A program made the position numbers and the translations under genes. This document shows positions 1 through 10,618 of a stretch of 64,000 nt of DNA, piece by piece. Under the pieces are notes generated by a model that saw only the letters and a list, made by a program, of their open reading frames with translations, made no database searches and had not been told where the DNA came from. Position 1 is the stretch's first letter; each line of letters opens with the position of its first letter. The DNA is from Bromus sterilis (lineage: Eukaryota > Streptophyta > Magnoliopsida > Poales > Poaceae), in assembly GCA_950022295.1 (NCBI GenBank), contig OX465598.1, positions 95,022,001 through 95,086,000 of the forward strand. The letters run 5' to 3'.

Positions 1-1499
1 TATGTTATTGCTCGGACATATTTATTTACTTATTGTAATTGAACATGTTGTATGTATACGATGCTCTCTTACCGCATGCCTTAGTACCTAGGATTCAGGC
101 AGAATGGCTCATGTGGTGTATGGCTAGAAGTAGAGCGGTAGAGGATGATATGGGCTAGAAGGATGTAAGGTTTTCTCGCAGGAGTTGGTCTTTCGACCGC
201 TTTATACATACTCTGTATATGTAACACCCCCTTCCCTTAATTAATAAGACATGCGTTGTACTCCATGTTCTTCAAAAAAATGTATATGATACTCTTTTTT
301 TTTTTGAGAAAAATTTATATGATACTCGTGGTTGTATGTATACTTCAAAGCGGACCGATAGCCTGAGTCAAGAGACAATATTGCTCTATGGGTTTATATT
401 TAGTTTAAACTTTATTTAATTAAAACATGTACAAAAACGAGTGGTTCCAAGACATCTGACGAAATGGAAATTATATAAAATATGGAGGAGAAGAAGCCTT
501 TGAAATTTTCTGTTTGAATAAGTTATGCAAATTGAATTGTAGGAGAAAATTCATGGACACGGAGATTTTGCCTGTAAGCTTAAATGCATCCTCGTAAACA
601 GTAAAATTGTCAAACGAGTAACAAAAGCAAAAGTAACTAAATTCTGTAGGCAACAAACATTCATGCATTTTTTACATACGTACAAAATCTTCCCAAGACA
701 AAGCATTTATAAATGTTGTAGAAATAAAAACAAAATCGATGCTTCAACAAAACTATTATTGAAAGCATGTAGGAAGACTATTTTTCTATAACTTTAGAAA
801 TGTTTTTCCTTGAATAAAATTCACACGTATGTAAATTCTTCAATGATTATTGTAAAAAACAAAATTTATCATTGTTTATTGTCAAGAAAACATTAAAAAA
901 TTATTTAATGCCAAAAACATTGACGAATTATCCACATACGTAAAAATTCATGAAGAGTAGACATTATGAAAGCGCTGGCCAAACAATAAAATAAATTTGA
1001 TGCTTCAAAACTATTATTTTCAACGCATTTTTAAAGCATTTTCAATGATATTTTTTGTATTTACCTCCAGAACATTAGGAATGTTTTTTCCTTCATACAA
1101 ATTTGCATGTATGTAGACAATTTGTCATGCCAAATAAATAGTTTTTTTGATATATTTTAATTATTTTAAAACTTTAATGTTTATTACGGACGCATGTGAG
1201 CTCGCGAGTAGAAGAGCATTTCCAAAAAAATGTTAGCATTTCAATTAAAAATTGTAACAACTTTTTGAATGAAAAAAACTTGTTTTCTTTGTGAAAAACA
1301 TATTTATGCCTTTAACCCGACGGGAACCCATTGTTTGGGCTTTTGGGAGGCGTTCATAAGAAGAGGAGGGGGAAATGAGCAGTTATAATGGGAGGGGCAA
1401 AACCGAGTAGTGCTAAGAAAGGAGGGTGAAGCATAGTTTTTTTTGTAGCGTATGTCAATCCCAATTGAATCCCAATGGGGATGTCGTCAACGCTCTGCT
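1..1499. other. AT-rich stretch without recognised gene
   Basis: No coding region or clear element boundary was recognised. The DNA is AT-rich, with homopolymer runs and several diverged variants of a motif containing aaaacattg and catacgta between about 650 and 1130. This suggests decayed repeat DNA. A short ORF on the minus strand near 471-668 has no recognisable domain. Confidence 0.4.
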
Positions 1500-1528
1500 A
1501 TGTGTGTGTGTTTGTGTGTGTGTGTGTT
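1500..1528. repeat. TG/GT dinucleotide microsatellite
   Basis: A run of alternating T and G with one interruption lies just upstream of the Cassandra-type LTR. Confidence 0.85.
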
Positions 1529-1609
1529 CAATGCCGAAGACACGATGGAATGAATTCGAAGCGATGTCGCCACTTCAAGGCGAAAGGGTAAGCCTACCCC
1601 AATGACATT

Positions 1610-1890
1610 TGTAACACCCCGACTACTCCTAACCGATTAACCAACGATTCCATGGTCGGTGCGCCTGGGATCTAGACTGTCCTCACAAACCAACACTAGT
1701 CTTTTCTGCACACTTTGTCATCACTTGTGTGCACCCAGGATCAACTTCCCGGTCGGTCACCCATCCCAAGACTACTTCAAGCCAAACACGCTTAACCTGG
1801 TAGTTCTTTCCTGATGGGCTCCCGGAAAAGAAGGTGCACCTTGTTGATATGAGTAGTCTATCATTTCTATTAAGATCCTAGGTTGTTACA
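1610..1890 (-). mobile_element. Solo LTR of a Cassandra-type TRIM retrotransposon
   Basis: The 281-bp block starts TGTAACACCCC and ends GTTGTTACA, so it has TG...CA ends with short terminal inverted repeats. The flanks are ACATT and GCATT, compatible with a 5-bp target duplication carrying one mismatch. No second copy or internal region lies nearby, so it is read as a solo LTR. The interior carries a 5S rRNA-like segment on the minus strand, which is the hallmark of Cassandra TRIM elements. The minus orientation is inferred from the 5S strand. The family call rests on remembered Cassandra structure, not on an alignment. Confidence 0.75.
1731..1850 (-). ncRNA. 5S rRNA-like segment inside the LTR
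   Basis: The plus strand reads as a diverged reverse complement of plant 5S rRNA. Conserved blocks appear in the right order: acttccc, ggtcacccatcc, cacgcttaac and ctgatggg. In Cassandra elements this segment supplies Pol III internal promoter sequence. It is a retroelement part, not a ribosomal gene from a 5S array: there is a single copy and no spacer repeat. Confidence 0.7.
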
Positions 1891-2021
1891 GCATTGAAGC
1901 TGACCGCCCTCCCGTCCTCCTGCATGCGTCTATATGAAGCGACAAGGCGAGCCTCCATAGCCATTCTATTCGCACTCAAACTCTCTTTCGCACTCAATTT
2001 TATTCGTGCTCAATCTTATCC

Positions 2022-2415
2022 ATGGTCCGATATAAGATCACCACATGCAAGATGCTCACTCTAGCAAGCCAAGAGATGCTCCTGGCGGAGCAGGAGAAGG
2101 CTTGACGCATGAAGGAGCAGAAGGCCGCGAAGCAGAAGAAGGAGGAGGAGGAGCAATAACATGATGTGGGGGAGGAAGAGAAACTTACTCTGGAGCGCCA
2201 TCGGTAGTCCTATCGGGAAATACATGACAGGTGCGCCATCGAGGAGATCGTCGCTAATCTCGCCACGACGGAAAAAGGCGATCCTCGACTTTATTTATTT
2301 GGAGCTTGAGGTGCAAACCAGCTGTTGCCTCCTCCGCGAGCAACAAAAGAGGATCGATGCGATATTCAATGGCCTAGAGGACAATGAGGAGCAACCGGAG
2401 GAGATGAAGGTATAG
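2022..2415 (+). pseudogene. Degenerate ORF, probably TE-associated, with three nonsense codons
   Basis: A reading frame opens at ATG 2022 in good context and runs through a Lys/Glu/Gln-rich segment. It is interrupted by TGA (2103-2105), TAA (2157-2159) and a TAG near 2205. Beyond each stop the same frame continues with plausible protein sequence up to about 2320. All three stops can derive from CGA, CAA or CAG by one C-to-T change. A second short ORF (2161-2415) overlaps in another frame and is not favoured. No family was recognised. The upstream CT-rich stretch with repeated 'cactcaa' looks like an old promoter or 5' leader. Confidence 0.4.
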
Positions 2416-3037
2416 GACGACAATATGACGGCGAACGTGGTGTCCGATTAATTATTTTACTTAAATAGTAAACTAGCTTAACGGATGATATATCGTCTGA
2501 CTATGTAAATTATGCCCGAATATTAATGAATTTTGGTGTGTTAAATGAAATCCGTCTGAAGTTTGTGTGAATTTACTAGATTTCTGTTAAATTGCTGACG
2601 GATGGATGCAACTAGGGTTGAATGTCCGGCTTCCGCATCAGTGTACATGGATGATCTTCCTATCTACAAACGGATGCAATGTTTGTGTTAGGGAAGAGGG
2701 TTGGAGATGCCTTAACTTCTACAAGTTGTTCTTTTTGTAGAGAGATTGAAGACACTGAATAAAACTTTTGCTCCTACATGTTATCTAAAACTATCTTGGA
2801 GAAGGGTTCATTCATGACTGAATGTCACTTAGAATCCCCTTGGCTTCTGAGCTATTAATTCTGATTTCCCATAAACAGGACCAATTTACGTGTGTAATTG
2901 GTTTGCTTTCGGTGCTATGTAATGATTCCTTTGAACCATCCATAATAAATTTATCATTGATCATGTCTTTCTGAACCAATCTGTTACTGTGCTATTTAAA
3001 ATGGGTCTTTTCTACAAAAGTGAAGGCCTTTCTCTAA

Positions 3038-3621
3038 GAGCATCTCCAATAGTTTGCATGTAAATTTTGTTGGTAAACTGTCCATGTCATCAATCAACAA
3101 GCTATCATACAAGTACTCCAATGAGTTGTATGTAAGTTATCTAATAAAAGCTGAGAAAATAAATGTGGTTGCTCTCTATTATACCTTGGAGCTTGTGCAA
3201 GAGGTGTTGGTTAAGAGCAAGTACAATAGAGCTGAGTCAGCGAGCTATAAAAAATAAAATAATATGTTTTTGCTTAGTTGGATGAAAGAGAAGAGGAAAG
3301 AGAAGAGGAAAGAGAAGCTAAGCGAGCTCTTCGTGAAGAGCCAGCTCTAGCACGTGCTCCTAGTCACTTTGTGAGGATGAAAGGTGGGCCATGTATTATA
3401 AAGATAGTATACTTTTGTAGCTAACTATTATACATGTTGGCTATAAAATAGGCTATAGATGACATGTCAATGTCTTATAGCCCGCAACTGGCTATATTAT
3501 TAACCATGCTCTAATCTACATACAAATTTGCTCTCTCGCCTCATTTATTGCATGACACATCATCATTATATCTTATGTGGCAAATTTATCAACACCTATC
3601 TTACAACCATTGGAGATGCCC
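3038..3621. mobile_element. Tourist-like MITE (outer element of a nest)
   Basis: Terminal inverted repeats GAGCATCTCCAA (left) and GGGCATCTCCAA (right, reverse complement) are flanked by TAA at 3035-3037 and 3622-3624. A 3-bp TAA target duplication is typical of PIF/Harbinger (Tourist) MITEs. Sub-terminal sequence is also inversely repeated (TTTGCATGTAAATTT-like against the right arm). A second MITE is inserted inside. Confidence 0.7.
3215..3511. mobile_element. Tourist-like MITE nested in the previous one
   Basis: The ends are GAGCAAGTACAATA and, as reverse complement, GAGCATGGTTAATA. TAA flanks both sides (3212-3214 and 3512-3514). Inner motifs such as agctataaaa and gctataaaatagg are inversely repeated. 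It splits the two halves of the outer MITE and so inserted later. Confidence 0.7.
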
Positions 3622-3624
3622 TAA

Positions 3625-3899
3625 GACTAGCCGTAGTAGGAGTAACTTAGCTAGTAACATAACATATCCCAAGAAAAAATTGCTTATGTGGCTTGTGTTT
3701 AATGAAGAAAGAGATGATATATAGTAACATAATATGTTACTATAATATAAGACATCCCAATGAAAAGTGAGTCTACATCATAATAAATAAAGCATTGCAT
3801 GACACTATATCTATGTTACTACCCACTATGAAGGTAGTAACATAGACTAGTAACTTATGCATGTTACTAATCTATGTTACTCTCCACTATGAGCAGCCA
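3625..3899. mobile_element. MITE with long inverted termini
   Basis: The left end reads gactagccgtagtaggagtaac and the right end is its near reverse complement (ggctgctcatagtgg...gtaac). The inside repeats 'taacata' motifs, and both halves fold back. It is a common Triticeae MITE type. A target duplication could not be confirmed, so the superfamily is left open. Confidence 0.6.
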
Positions 3900-4182
3900 G
3901 GGCACTTCCAATGCTAATATCTTAGCACGTAATCATAGGCATTTTGCTTATGTGGCATAGTAATTAATAAAAAAGAAAGAGAGATTGTATCTTATCTAAG
4001 ATACAATCCTTGCACGTGGCCATATGCAAAAAGCATGGTTAAACCAATCACGTTTATGCATGAAGTTAAAATAATTAAATAAAATACAACCTCTAAAAAA
4101 TAATGCATTGTAAAAATTGTATCTTAAGTTCTTATTGCTCCTATAATATTGTGCTAGGAAACGATGCATTGGCGAGCCCTAA
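3899..4182. mobile_element. MITE-like fold-back element
   Basis: The left end GGGCACTTCCAATGC and the right end (reverse complement GGGCTCGCCAATGC) form imperfect terminal inverted repeats. The inside is AT-rich with a palindromic centre (tgtatcttatctaagatacaa near 3987). It directly abuts the previous MITE. Confidence 0.5.
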
Positions 4183-4742
4183 GAAAATTGCATGAGGACT
4201 CCATCGACGTCATTACTGCCAAGATCCCTTCTGTTCAACTCTCCTTGTGAGCTACTCTTTTTGTATCGAAATATAGGTTTTTAAGTATACTAATTACGAA
4301 AACAGTAGTATACTGGTATCATGTGCCAACGTAGCTGTTTTTAGCTTTGGCTTGCGTGCCTCCTTCTGAAACTTTGTGTCTTGGGCAGTGTGGGAGGGTA
4401 GTGGGGACAATTCCGGGCCTTGGCCCCCCTTTTCCTAGAGAAAATATTACTACATAGGCTTATTTTTCCTCTAATCGTTCTACTAATCCTTCAGCCTTTT
4501 TAATCATCTTTGCTTTTTTCTACATGATACATTCATTTGGCCCCCCTTAATATTTTGTTTATGCTCCGTCACTGGTCTTGAGCTTGTTCTGGCCTTGGTG
4601 TTGTTGTATTTATTTAAACTGATTATTTGTGAATGGTCTGCCGTATGACTTTATCTCCAAAGTTAACTTGTGCCTTCCGTCTATTATTATTTTGAAAGAA
4701 CTATACTAGTACTAGTAAATGTTAATGCGGGACTGGAGCAGC
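4183..4742. other. Non-coding stretch, nothing recognised
   Basis: No ORF, repeat structure or element boundary could be supported here. Confidence 0.4.
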
Positions 4743-5228
4743 AAGAGCATCTCCAGCCGTCCCAAAGGCTATGTTTTACCTCCGGTTGATCAAAAAGATG
4801 TCGAAAATCTTCTACTCGCCTCCCTAACGGCCCCTCAAGCGTCGAAATAGCGCTGGTAAATCCAGGCGAAACCCAATGCACTGGAGACTTCTGAGGACGT
4901 CGGTGAAAGCTACAACCAATCATGCTCTTCCATGTATTACCTTCAATCCATATTAATGGACTCAACTTTGTCTAGATTCGTATGTATCTAGTTAAGTATT
5001 TAGACTAGATGCATGTGTATCTAGACAAACTTAAGTCCATTAATATGGATCGGAGGGAGTATCTTTTTTCCTGGCCCATGCCAAAATTTGTGAGATAACT
5101 TTTGCTTAGAGTGGATGTATGGCTGAAAACGTGTCATTCCCAAAACATCAAAATAGCGTCGGCGAGGTGTTTGTTCCTTCAAAACATCACTTTTTTTTGG
5201 AGGGCTCCAACGGGCTCGAGATGCTTTA
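4743..5228. mobile_element. Decayed MITE-like element hosting a Stowaway
   Basis: The left end gagcatctccagccgtccc and the right end (reverse complement gcatctcgagcccgttggag) resemble the GAGCATCTCCAGCC-type terminal repeats common in cereal TEs. A Stowaway MITE is inserted at 4940. Boundaries are approximate. Confidence 0.45.
4940..5059. mobile_element. Stowaway MITE (copy 1)
   Basis: The right end carries GGATCGGAGGGAG next to TA, and the left end carries a diverged inverse copy ending at TA, as expected for Tc1/mariner-type Stowaway MITEs. Its arms (ccatattaatgg... and ...ccattaatatgg) pair. The same family recurs at 18942-19061. Confidence 0.85.
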
Positions 5229-5878
5229 AAGATGTAGGTGAAAACTGAAATATTTCATATTTGGGCAATCTACTTACGTACGAGATCCTGAAATGCCCAG
5301 AAAACGAAACACTGCTTTAAGCAGAGCATGCAGATGGATGCAGTGATGAGCGACCCCTTTCCGTGCAGTATTAACTAGTCTTTGAAGGGAACATCATCTG
5401 TGACCGGAACAGCAGAAGCTGCTACCAGATGCATTATGCATGGGCTTTGCGTAACCAAAATCCAAAGGTGGTTAACGGCATCAGCGCCGCTGGTCGGTGG
5501 CATGATTATGTCGCTGTCACCTGATAAAAAGGCCTCATGGATTGCTCTTTTTGCTCATCCGAGTGTTAAAAAGAACGGCCTATAGCCGCCCAAATCATAG
5601 CAGATGTATCCCGCTGCGCAGTTAAGAACGACTTGCGGTCGCAGACGACATGCATGTGGCCTCGAATCGATGGATGGAGTGCACGCATGCTCGAGTTTGG
5701 ATCATCTACGTCGCATGGTTCTCCAGGCTCCAGCGATCTACCCAGGTAAGGTGATGCTGTTGCTGAGCTCGACCAAAGGTGTCCAGGAGCGTGCCTGCCT
5801 ACCCTACCTACTAGGATAGCATCGTGCGACAGACAGTCAGGTATGGATGCTGGACATGTTTTGTTTGGACGCTGGTTC
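5229..5878. other. Apparently low-copy non-coding stretch
   Basis: Two short overlapping plus-strand ORFs (near 5382-5585 and 5604-5819) lack any recognisable domain and are not reported as genes. No repeat structure is visible. Confidence 0.35.
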
Positions 5879-6166
5879 GGTGATTTTGTGAAGCAAAGTA
5901 CTTACCTCTAAATATCAATTTTAAATGTTTCAAAAAATTCTGAAAAAAATTATGGATCTTCACATCACATGAATGTACAATCCTCTATTCATGCTGAATT
6001 TGTCTTTTTTGTTTTTCAATGTATATTTCGAATTTGGACATGAAATTTTTAGGGATTGTATATTCATGTGATGTGAAGATCTATCAATTTTTTTGGAATT
6101 TTTTGATACATTTAAATTTAAATTTTGGGGGTAAGTCACCGCGTAACTTTGCTTCACAAAGTCACC
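5879..6166. mobile_element. Fold-back MITE
   Basis: The left arm GGTGATTTTGTGAAGCAAAG and the right arm CTTTGCTTCACAAAGTCACC are near-perfect inverse repeats. The pairing continues inward (tcttcacatcacatgaat against attcatgtgatgtgaaga). ORFs on both strands here are products of the symmetry. Confidence 0.75.
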
Positions 6167-6365
6167 AAAGCTGCGCCCGTTTTGTTTTGTACCACTGTCA
6201 GGCCACGACGCAAGTAGCTGGACTCCACGATTCACTGGATTCTTCATTCCAATAGCCTTTATATCCTAAGAAAAAATACAAAAAATTCTAAGTGCATATA
6301 TTTATATGAACACTTTTATTGCTGGCCGAGTCTGACCAGTTGGGCTGGATCCCCACGAAGGGTGG

Positions 6366-6690
6366 TCTTTTAAACGCACAAAAGTAGACAGTCACAAGTA
6401 CGTATATACATTCATTTCTATAAACGTGTACACGTCCCTACCTTATGAGCACCTTTAAAAGACTGATATTGATTCAATGAGTTTTAAGATTTAACGCAGT
6501 CATCACAAACGCCTCACTATTAACGAAAACGACTCCTCCCACTAAAACAAAATATCCGCCTTTAAATAATATATCAAAGTGTCAAATCAGGGGTTTGATC
6601 TCTGGTGGATTGAGGATACCATAGTCCTCCTAACTAGGTTTGATCTCTGGTGGGTTGAGGATACCATAGTCCTCCTAACCATCTACCATA
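6366..6690 (-). mobile_element. Au-like SINE with duplicated tRNA-type head
   Basis: Read on the minus strand, this matches the SINE at 10068-10370 block by block: ccaccagag-tcaaa (box B area), gatttgac, agtgggaggag-cgtt, ttcgttaat, ggtgctcata and gtagggacgtg. The 5' tRNA-related head (box A-like GTTAGGAGGAC plus box B-like GAGATCAAAC) is present twice in tandem at about 6592-6690. The body is diverged from the other copy. The family is inferred from the tRNA-derived Au SINEs of grasses. Confidence 0.65.
6594..6683. repeat. Tandem duplication of about 46 bp (SINE head)
   Basis: Two consecutive copies read ggtttgatctctggtgg-ttgaggataccatagtcctcctaac, with one internal difference (a/g). It lies in the tRNA-derived 5' head of the minus-strand SINE. 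Confidence 0.85.
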
Positions 6691-7100
6691 GGTGGGTACT
6701 AAAGAGTGGTGTTTTCAAAGTATAAACTCACATTTATACAAATTTAAAGTCACTTAATGTTTTTTGAAATGTATGTGAATGTCATCAAAGATTTGACTAT
6801 AGACAACAGATGCATGTAAGTTGGCTATCATTGTGCCAGAATTATAACTTATGGGTTTTAAATCTAGCTTACTCCAACTTGTTCAAGAAACTGGAAAGCT
6901 TCACTGTGTTGTTGTTGTATACATGTGGATGTGTTCTGCAACACACCTCAACTCTTTGCTCCTTATAGAGGATCCAGCAAAAGTGATAGTCCTACAAAAA
7001 GACGCGAATTTGGAGTTGTCGGTCGCGCTGGTGACAGGCGGAGCGAACGTTTTCGCGTCTGCCATCGTTCGTGCTGGCTTAACAAGCGCGCGAACACCAT
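6691..7100. other. Non-coding stretch; possible left edge of a repeat-rich element
   Basis: No gene was recognised. From about 7000 the sequence is rich in gcgaacg/cgcgaac motifs. Similar motifs recur at about 9960-9993 beyond the TTGCCATG array, so the two could be ends of one decayed transposon. Confidence 0.3.
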
Positions 7101-7229
7101 TTAATCATAACATGTGGTGCTAGTCTATTGGTTGTGACGTTTTTACTGATATAGCGAAAATATGTACAATAAAATTCTTAATAATAATAATTTTAGATAC
7201 ATGGCAATTTACAATGAAAACTCTTTTTT

Positions 7230-9180
7230 ATTTTTTTATTTGATGATAGATTTGTCATGCAAAAATTGTGTTAACAACATTATATTTTCTTGTGAATTTT
7301 TTCATGAACGGCAATTTGTTTTTGCCCTGCTCCATATAATACATTTGTCGTGGTTAATATAGTACATTTGCTATGACCTAAAAAATTAAAAAATGCCATG
7401 GAAATATACACAATTATTTTTGCCTTATTGGATATTTTTTTAAGATTTGCCATGGTCAATAAAGAGAAAATGTCGTGTTTATGGATTGGTGATACCTAAA
7501 CATCTAGATGTATATGGTTCATACTTGCCATATTTAATAAAGTACACTTTCCATGGCAAACGGAAACTTGCTTTTTGCCATGGTAAAAGGAATCTTAATT
7601 TTGCCATGGCAAAACGTACAATTTTTTTCCCATGATCCATAAACTAGACTTGCCATGGTTTCATAACGAACAACTTGTCATGGCAACCGAAAGCTTGCTT
7701 TTGTCATGGTTTCATAAAGTACACTTGCCATGACAACCGGAAGCTTGCTTTTGCCATAGCAAACGTATTTTTTTCATGATCCATAAACTAAACTTGCAAT
7801 GGTTTTATAAAATATATTTGCCATGGCAACCGAAAGCTTGGTTTTTCCATGGCAAATGGAATCTTAGTTTTGCCATGACAAACATACAAAATGTTTTGTT
7901 GCCATGATGCTCCATGGTCAATACTTGCCATGTTCAAACAAATACATTTGTCGTGCTACATAAACTTGAATTGTCACGTCTAGAATTTTTTTTGTCATGC
8001 TGCATAAAAGTAGAACTGTCATGTTATAAAAAACACATTTGTCATGCTACATAAACTGGAATTGCCATGTCTAATAAAATCATTTGCCATGTTGCATAGA
8101 AGTAGAATTGTCATGTTACAAAAACACATTTGCCATGCTACATAAACTGAAATTGCCATGTCTAATAAAACCAATCGTCATGACGCATAAAGTAGAATTG
8201 CCATGTCTAAAAAAATCATTTGCCATGTTGCATAAAGTAGATTTGCTATGCTACATAAAGTGAGATTGCCATGTCTAACAAAAAACATTTTCCATGTGAT
8301 AAAAAAAGGAAAATGACATGCTCCATGACCAATAATTGTCATGATTTAAAAACAAAACAAAATTATCAAATGTCATTCATGGTTTACGCCTTGATATGCT
8401 TATTATGGAAATTGCCATGTTGCAAAAAAGGAAAAATGCTATGCTTCATGACTAACAATTGTCATGTCCAAAAAATTACATTTGTCATGCTACATAAGGT
8501 TGAATTGCCATGTTTAAAAAAATCATTTGCCATGCTATATGTACTACAAATGCAATGTCTGAGAACTACATTTGCCATGCAACATAACTAAGAATTGTCA
8601 TGCTATATATACTATAAATGTCATGTCCAAAGACTACAATTGTCATGCTACTTAACTAAAAAATATTATCATGCTATATATATTACAAATGTCATGTCCA
8701 AAAACTACAATTGCCATGCTACTTAACTAAAAATTTTGTTATGCTATATATACTACAAATGTTATGTCAAAAAAAATGGTTCCATGGTACATAAACTGAA
8801 ATTTCCATGTCCTAAGAATACATTTGTCATGCGGCATAAATTGTAATTTCCATGTCTAAGAAAAACCATTTGCCATGCTATATATACTACAAAATGCCAT
8901 GTCAAAAAATTACATTTTTCATGCTATGTAACTAAAAAATACCATGCTATATATACTACAAATGCCATGTCCGAAAACTATATTTGCCATGCTACTTAAC
9001 TAAAAAAATGCCATGTCCAAAAACTAAATTTGTCATGCTACGTAACTAAAAAATACCATGCTAAAAAACTACAATTGGCATGTCCAAAAACTTATTTACC
9101 TATTGCACCTTTGGAACAATGGAACCATGATGATTTTGCCATGTTTTACTAAAAAATGCCATGTCCAACAAAATAAAAAT
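7230..9180. repeat. Degenerate TTGCCATG-phased repeat array
   Basis: Dozens of copies of ttgccatg, ttgtcatg and tttgccatgctacataaact recur every roughly 20-40 bp for about 2 kb. Spacers are A-rich, such as ctacataaa or ctaaaaaaa. The motif alternates between GCCATG and GTCATG, as expected from C-to-T decay. Short ORFs starting at these ATGs (for example 8271-8591) are by-products. The host element is unknown; Mutator-like internal repeat is one possibility. Confidence 0.7.
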
Positions 9181-9199
9181 TGTCATGTCCTATAAATAA

Positions 9200-9680
9200 G
9201 AGTTACCGCACATCACCCCCCCCAACACCGGATATCTTCTCGGGGTTCATGAGTCGTCGTCACAGCTCTGTAGGATCCTCGATGTATTACTACAAATTGT
9301 CATGGTCGTATAATAGATTCGCCGCCACCGCAACACCTCAACACCGACAAACCGCTCACCCGAACCACATCCCCATTCCTCGTCGTCACTATTAGGTGCC
9401 GGAGAATCTCCCCGACGCACATGTATCCCAAAAACCCGTCATACCGTGCACCATCACCCCACCCCCCCCCACCCCTCTTGACCGCCGGATATCTGCACGG
9501 GGTACACTGGTCGTTGGCGCAACTCTCCGAGGTCCTAGCCGATGAGTAAAAAAACAATTGAAAAAAACAATGGGAACCCGCCATGTCGTACATCATAACC
9601 CCCCACACCCCCTCCCGACCGGCGGATATCTACTCTACGCAGCTCTCCGGGGTGCTCGCCGATGAGTGAAAAGTATCTGA
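9200..9680. repeat. Three diverged direct repeats with GGATATCT cores
   Basis: Blocks near 9210-9290, 9450-9550 and 9600-9670 share a C-run, an accg--ggatatct core, a cggggt segment, gctct-c-g and a gatgagt-aaaa end. They sit directly after the TTGCCATG array. ORFs on the minus strand here follow the repeat and are not credible genes. Confidence 0.55.
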
Positions 9681-10067
9681 AAAATAATGATACCTTTAAA
9701 TCTAACAAAAAAAAACAGATGAAACAAATCATGACAAATTTAGTGTAAACATCATGGCAATTTCAGCGTAAATACATGGCAATTTTTTGATAAAAAAAGT
9801 TATCAAAATATGTCAATATGGGTCTAGTTTCAAAGATCTCGTCGCGACGGATTTAATGGTACAAACGGATTTTTTATTTAAGAGATAAAACTTTTTAAAG
9901 TTGAAAAAAACTAAAAGATTCCATTGAGCAAGTGACTGATGTGATGGCTAAAAAGGGTTCGCGCCAGGAGACATGCGCCCTGGCGTTCGCTCTATATTAT
10001 TAAGGAAAAAACAACAACCTTGACCATGCTCAACTTCAAAATCAAGCCAACAAAATTATTGCGAATC

Positions 10068-10370
10068 AACATGTGGTTGAGTTGGTTAGGTGGATGGTTG
10101 TATCCCCAGCCCACCAGAGTTCAAATCCCAGATTTGACAATGGTGCTCGCATTTTCCTGGATTTATTCCAGGGCTTCCGGTGATGCCCTTTCAGTGGGAG
10201 GAGACGTTTCCGTCGAAGACGAGGTGGTGGCTTCGTTAATCTCAAGATGATGTACCGTCTCAATATTGCGAAGATGCTCATAGGGTTAGGGTGTGCGTGT
10301 GTGCGTCATAGGGATGATTATATAGTGTATGTGAGCGTCAGAGTTGTACTGTGTTTCTCAAATAAAAAGC
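10068..10370 (+). mobile_element. Au-like tRNA-derived SINE
   Basis: The head shows a box A-like GTTGAGTTGGTTAGGTGG and a box B-like GAGTTCAAATCC about 45 bp apart, as in a tRNA-derived Pol III promoter. The body has tagged blocks gtgggaggagacgtt, ggtggcttcgttaatctc, gatgctcataggg and gtgtgcgtgtg, then a short A-rich tail (aaataaaaa). This matches what I recall of the grass Au SINE family. The ORFs that overlap it on both strands are not genes. Confidence 0.75.
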
Positions 10371-10618
10371 CAAGAAAATTAGTGATATAATAAAAATCAT
10401 GTATCCCATACAAAAGTCTGCTTGCTCTCGAATTTTTAATTTCTATGGCTTGTTGTGTAATGCACAATTAATTTCTTAAGGCTTATCTGAAGATACCCAA
10501 TACAACTTTGATGTGCCATTATTTGACACAGCATGCGGCAAAGCTGGGAATCAACATGCAACATGTCATGGCAAAGGCAATGTGGGCTGGCTACATCGCA
10601 AGGCAATGAACCCCTATG
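10371..10618. other. Spacer before the duplicated PWWP gene end
   Basis: No gene or repeat was recognised in this AT-rich spacer. Confidence 0.35.

Noticed and set aside
1731..1850. Functional 5S rRNA gene
   Set aside because: Diverged, single copy, and inside LTR-like ends.
8271..8591. ORF rich in Cys, Lys and Met
   Set aside because: It is a translation of the TTGCCATG repeat.
10068..10140. Genuine tRNA gene
   Set aside because: Only box A and B resemblance; no cloverleaf arms could be paired and a SINE body follows.
10020..10281. Small ORFs on both strands as genes
   Set aside because: They overlap a tRNA-derived SINE.
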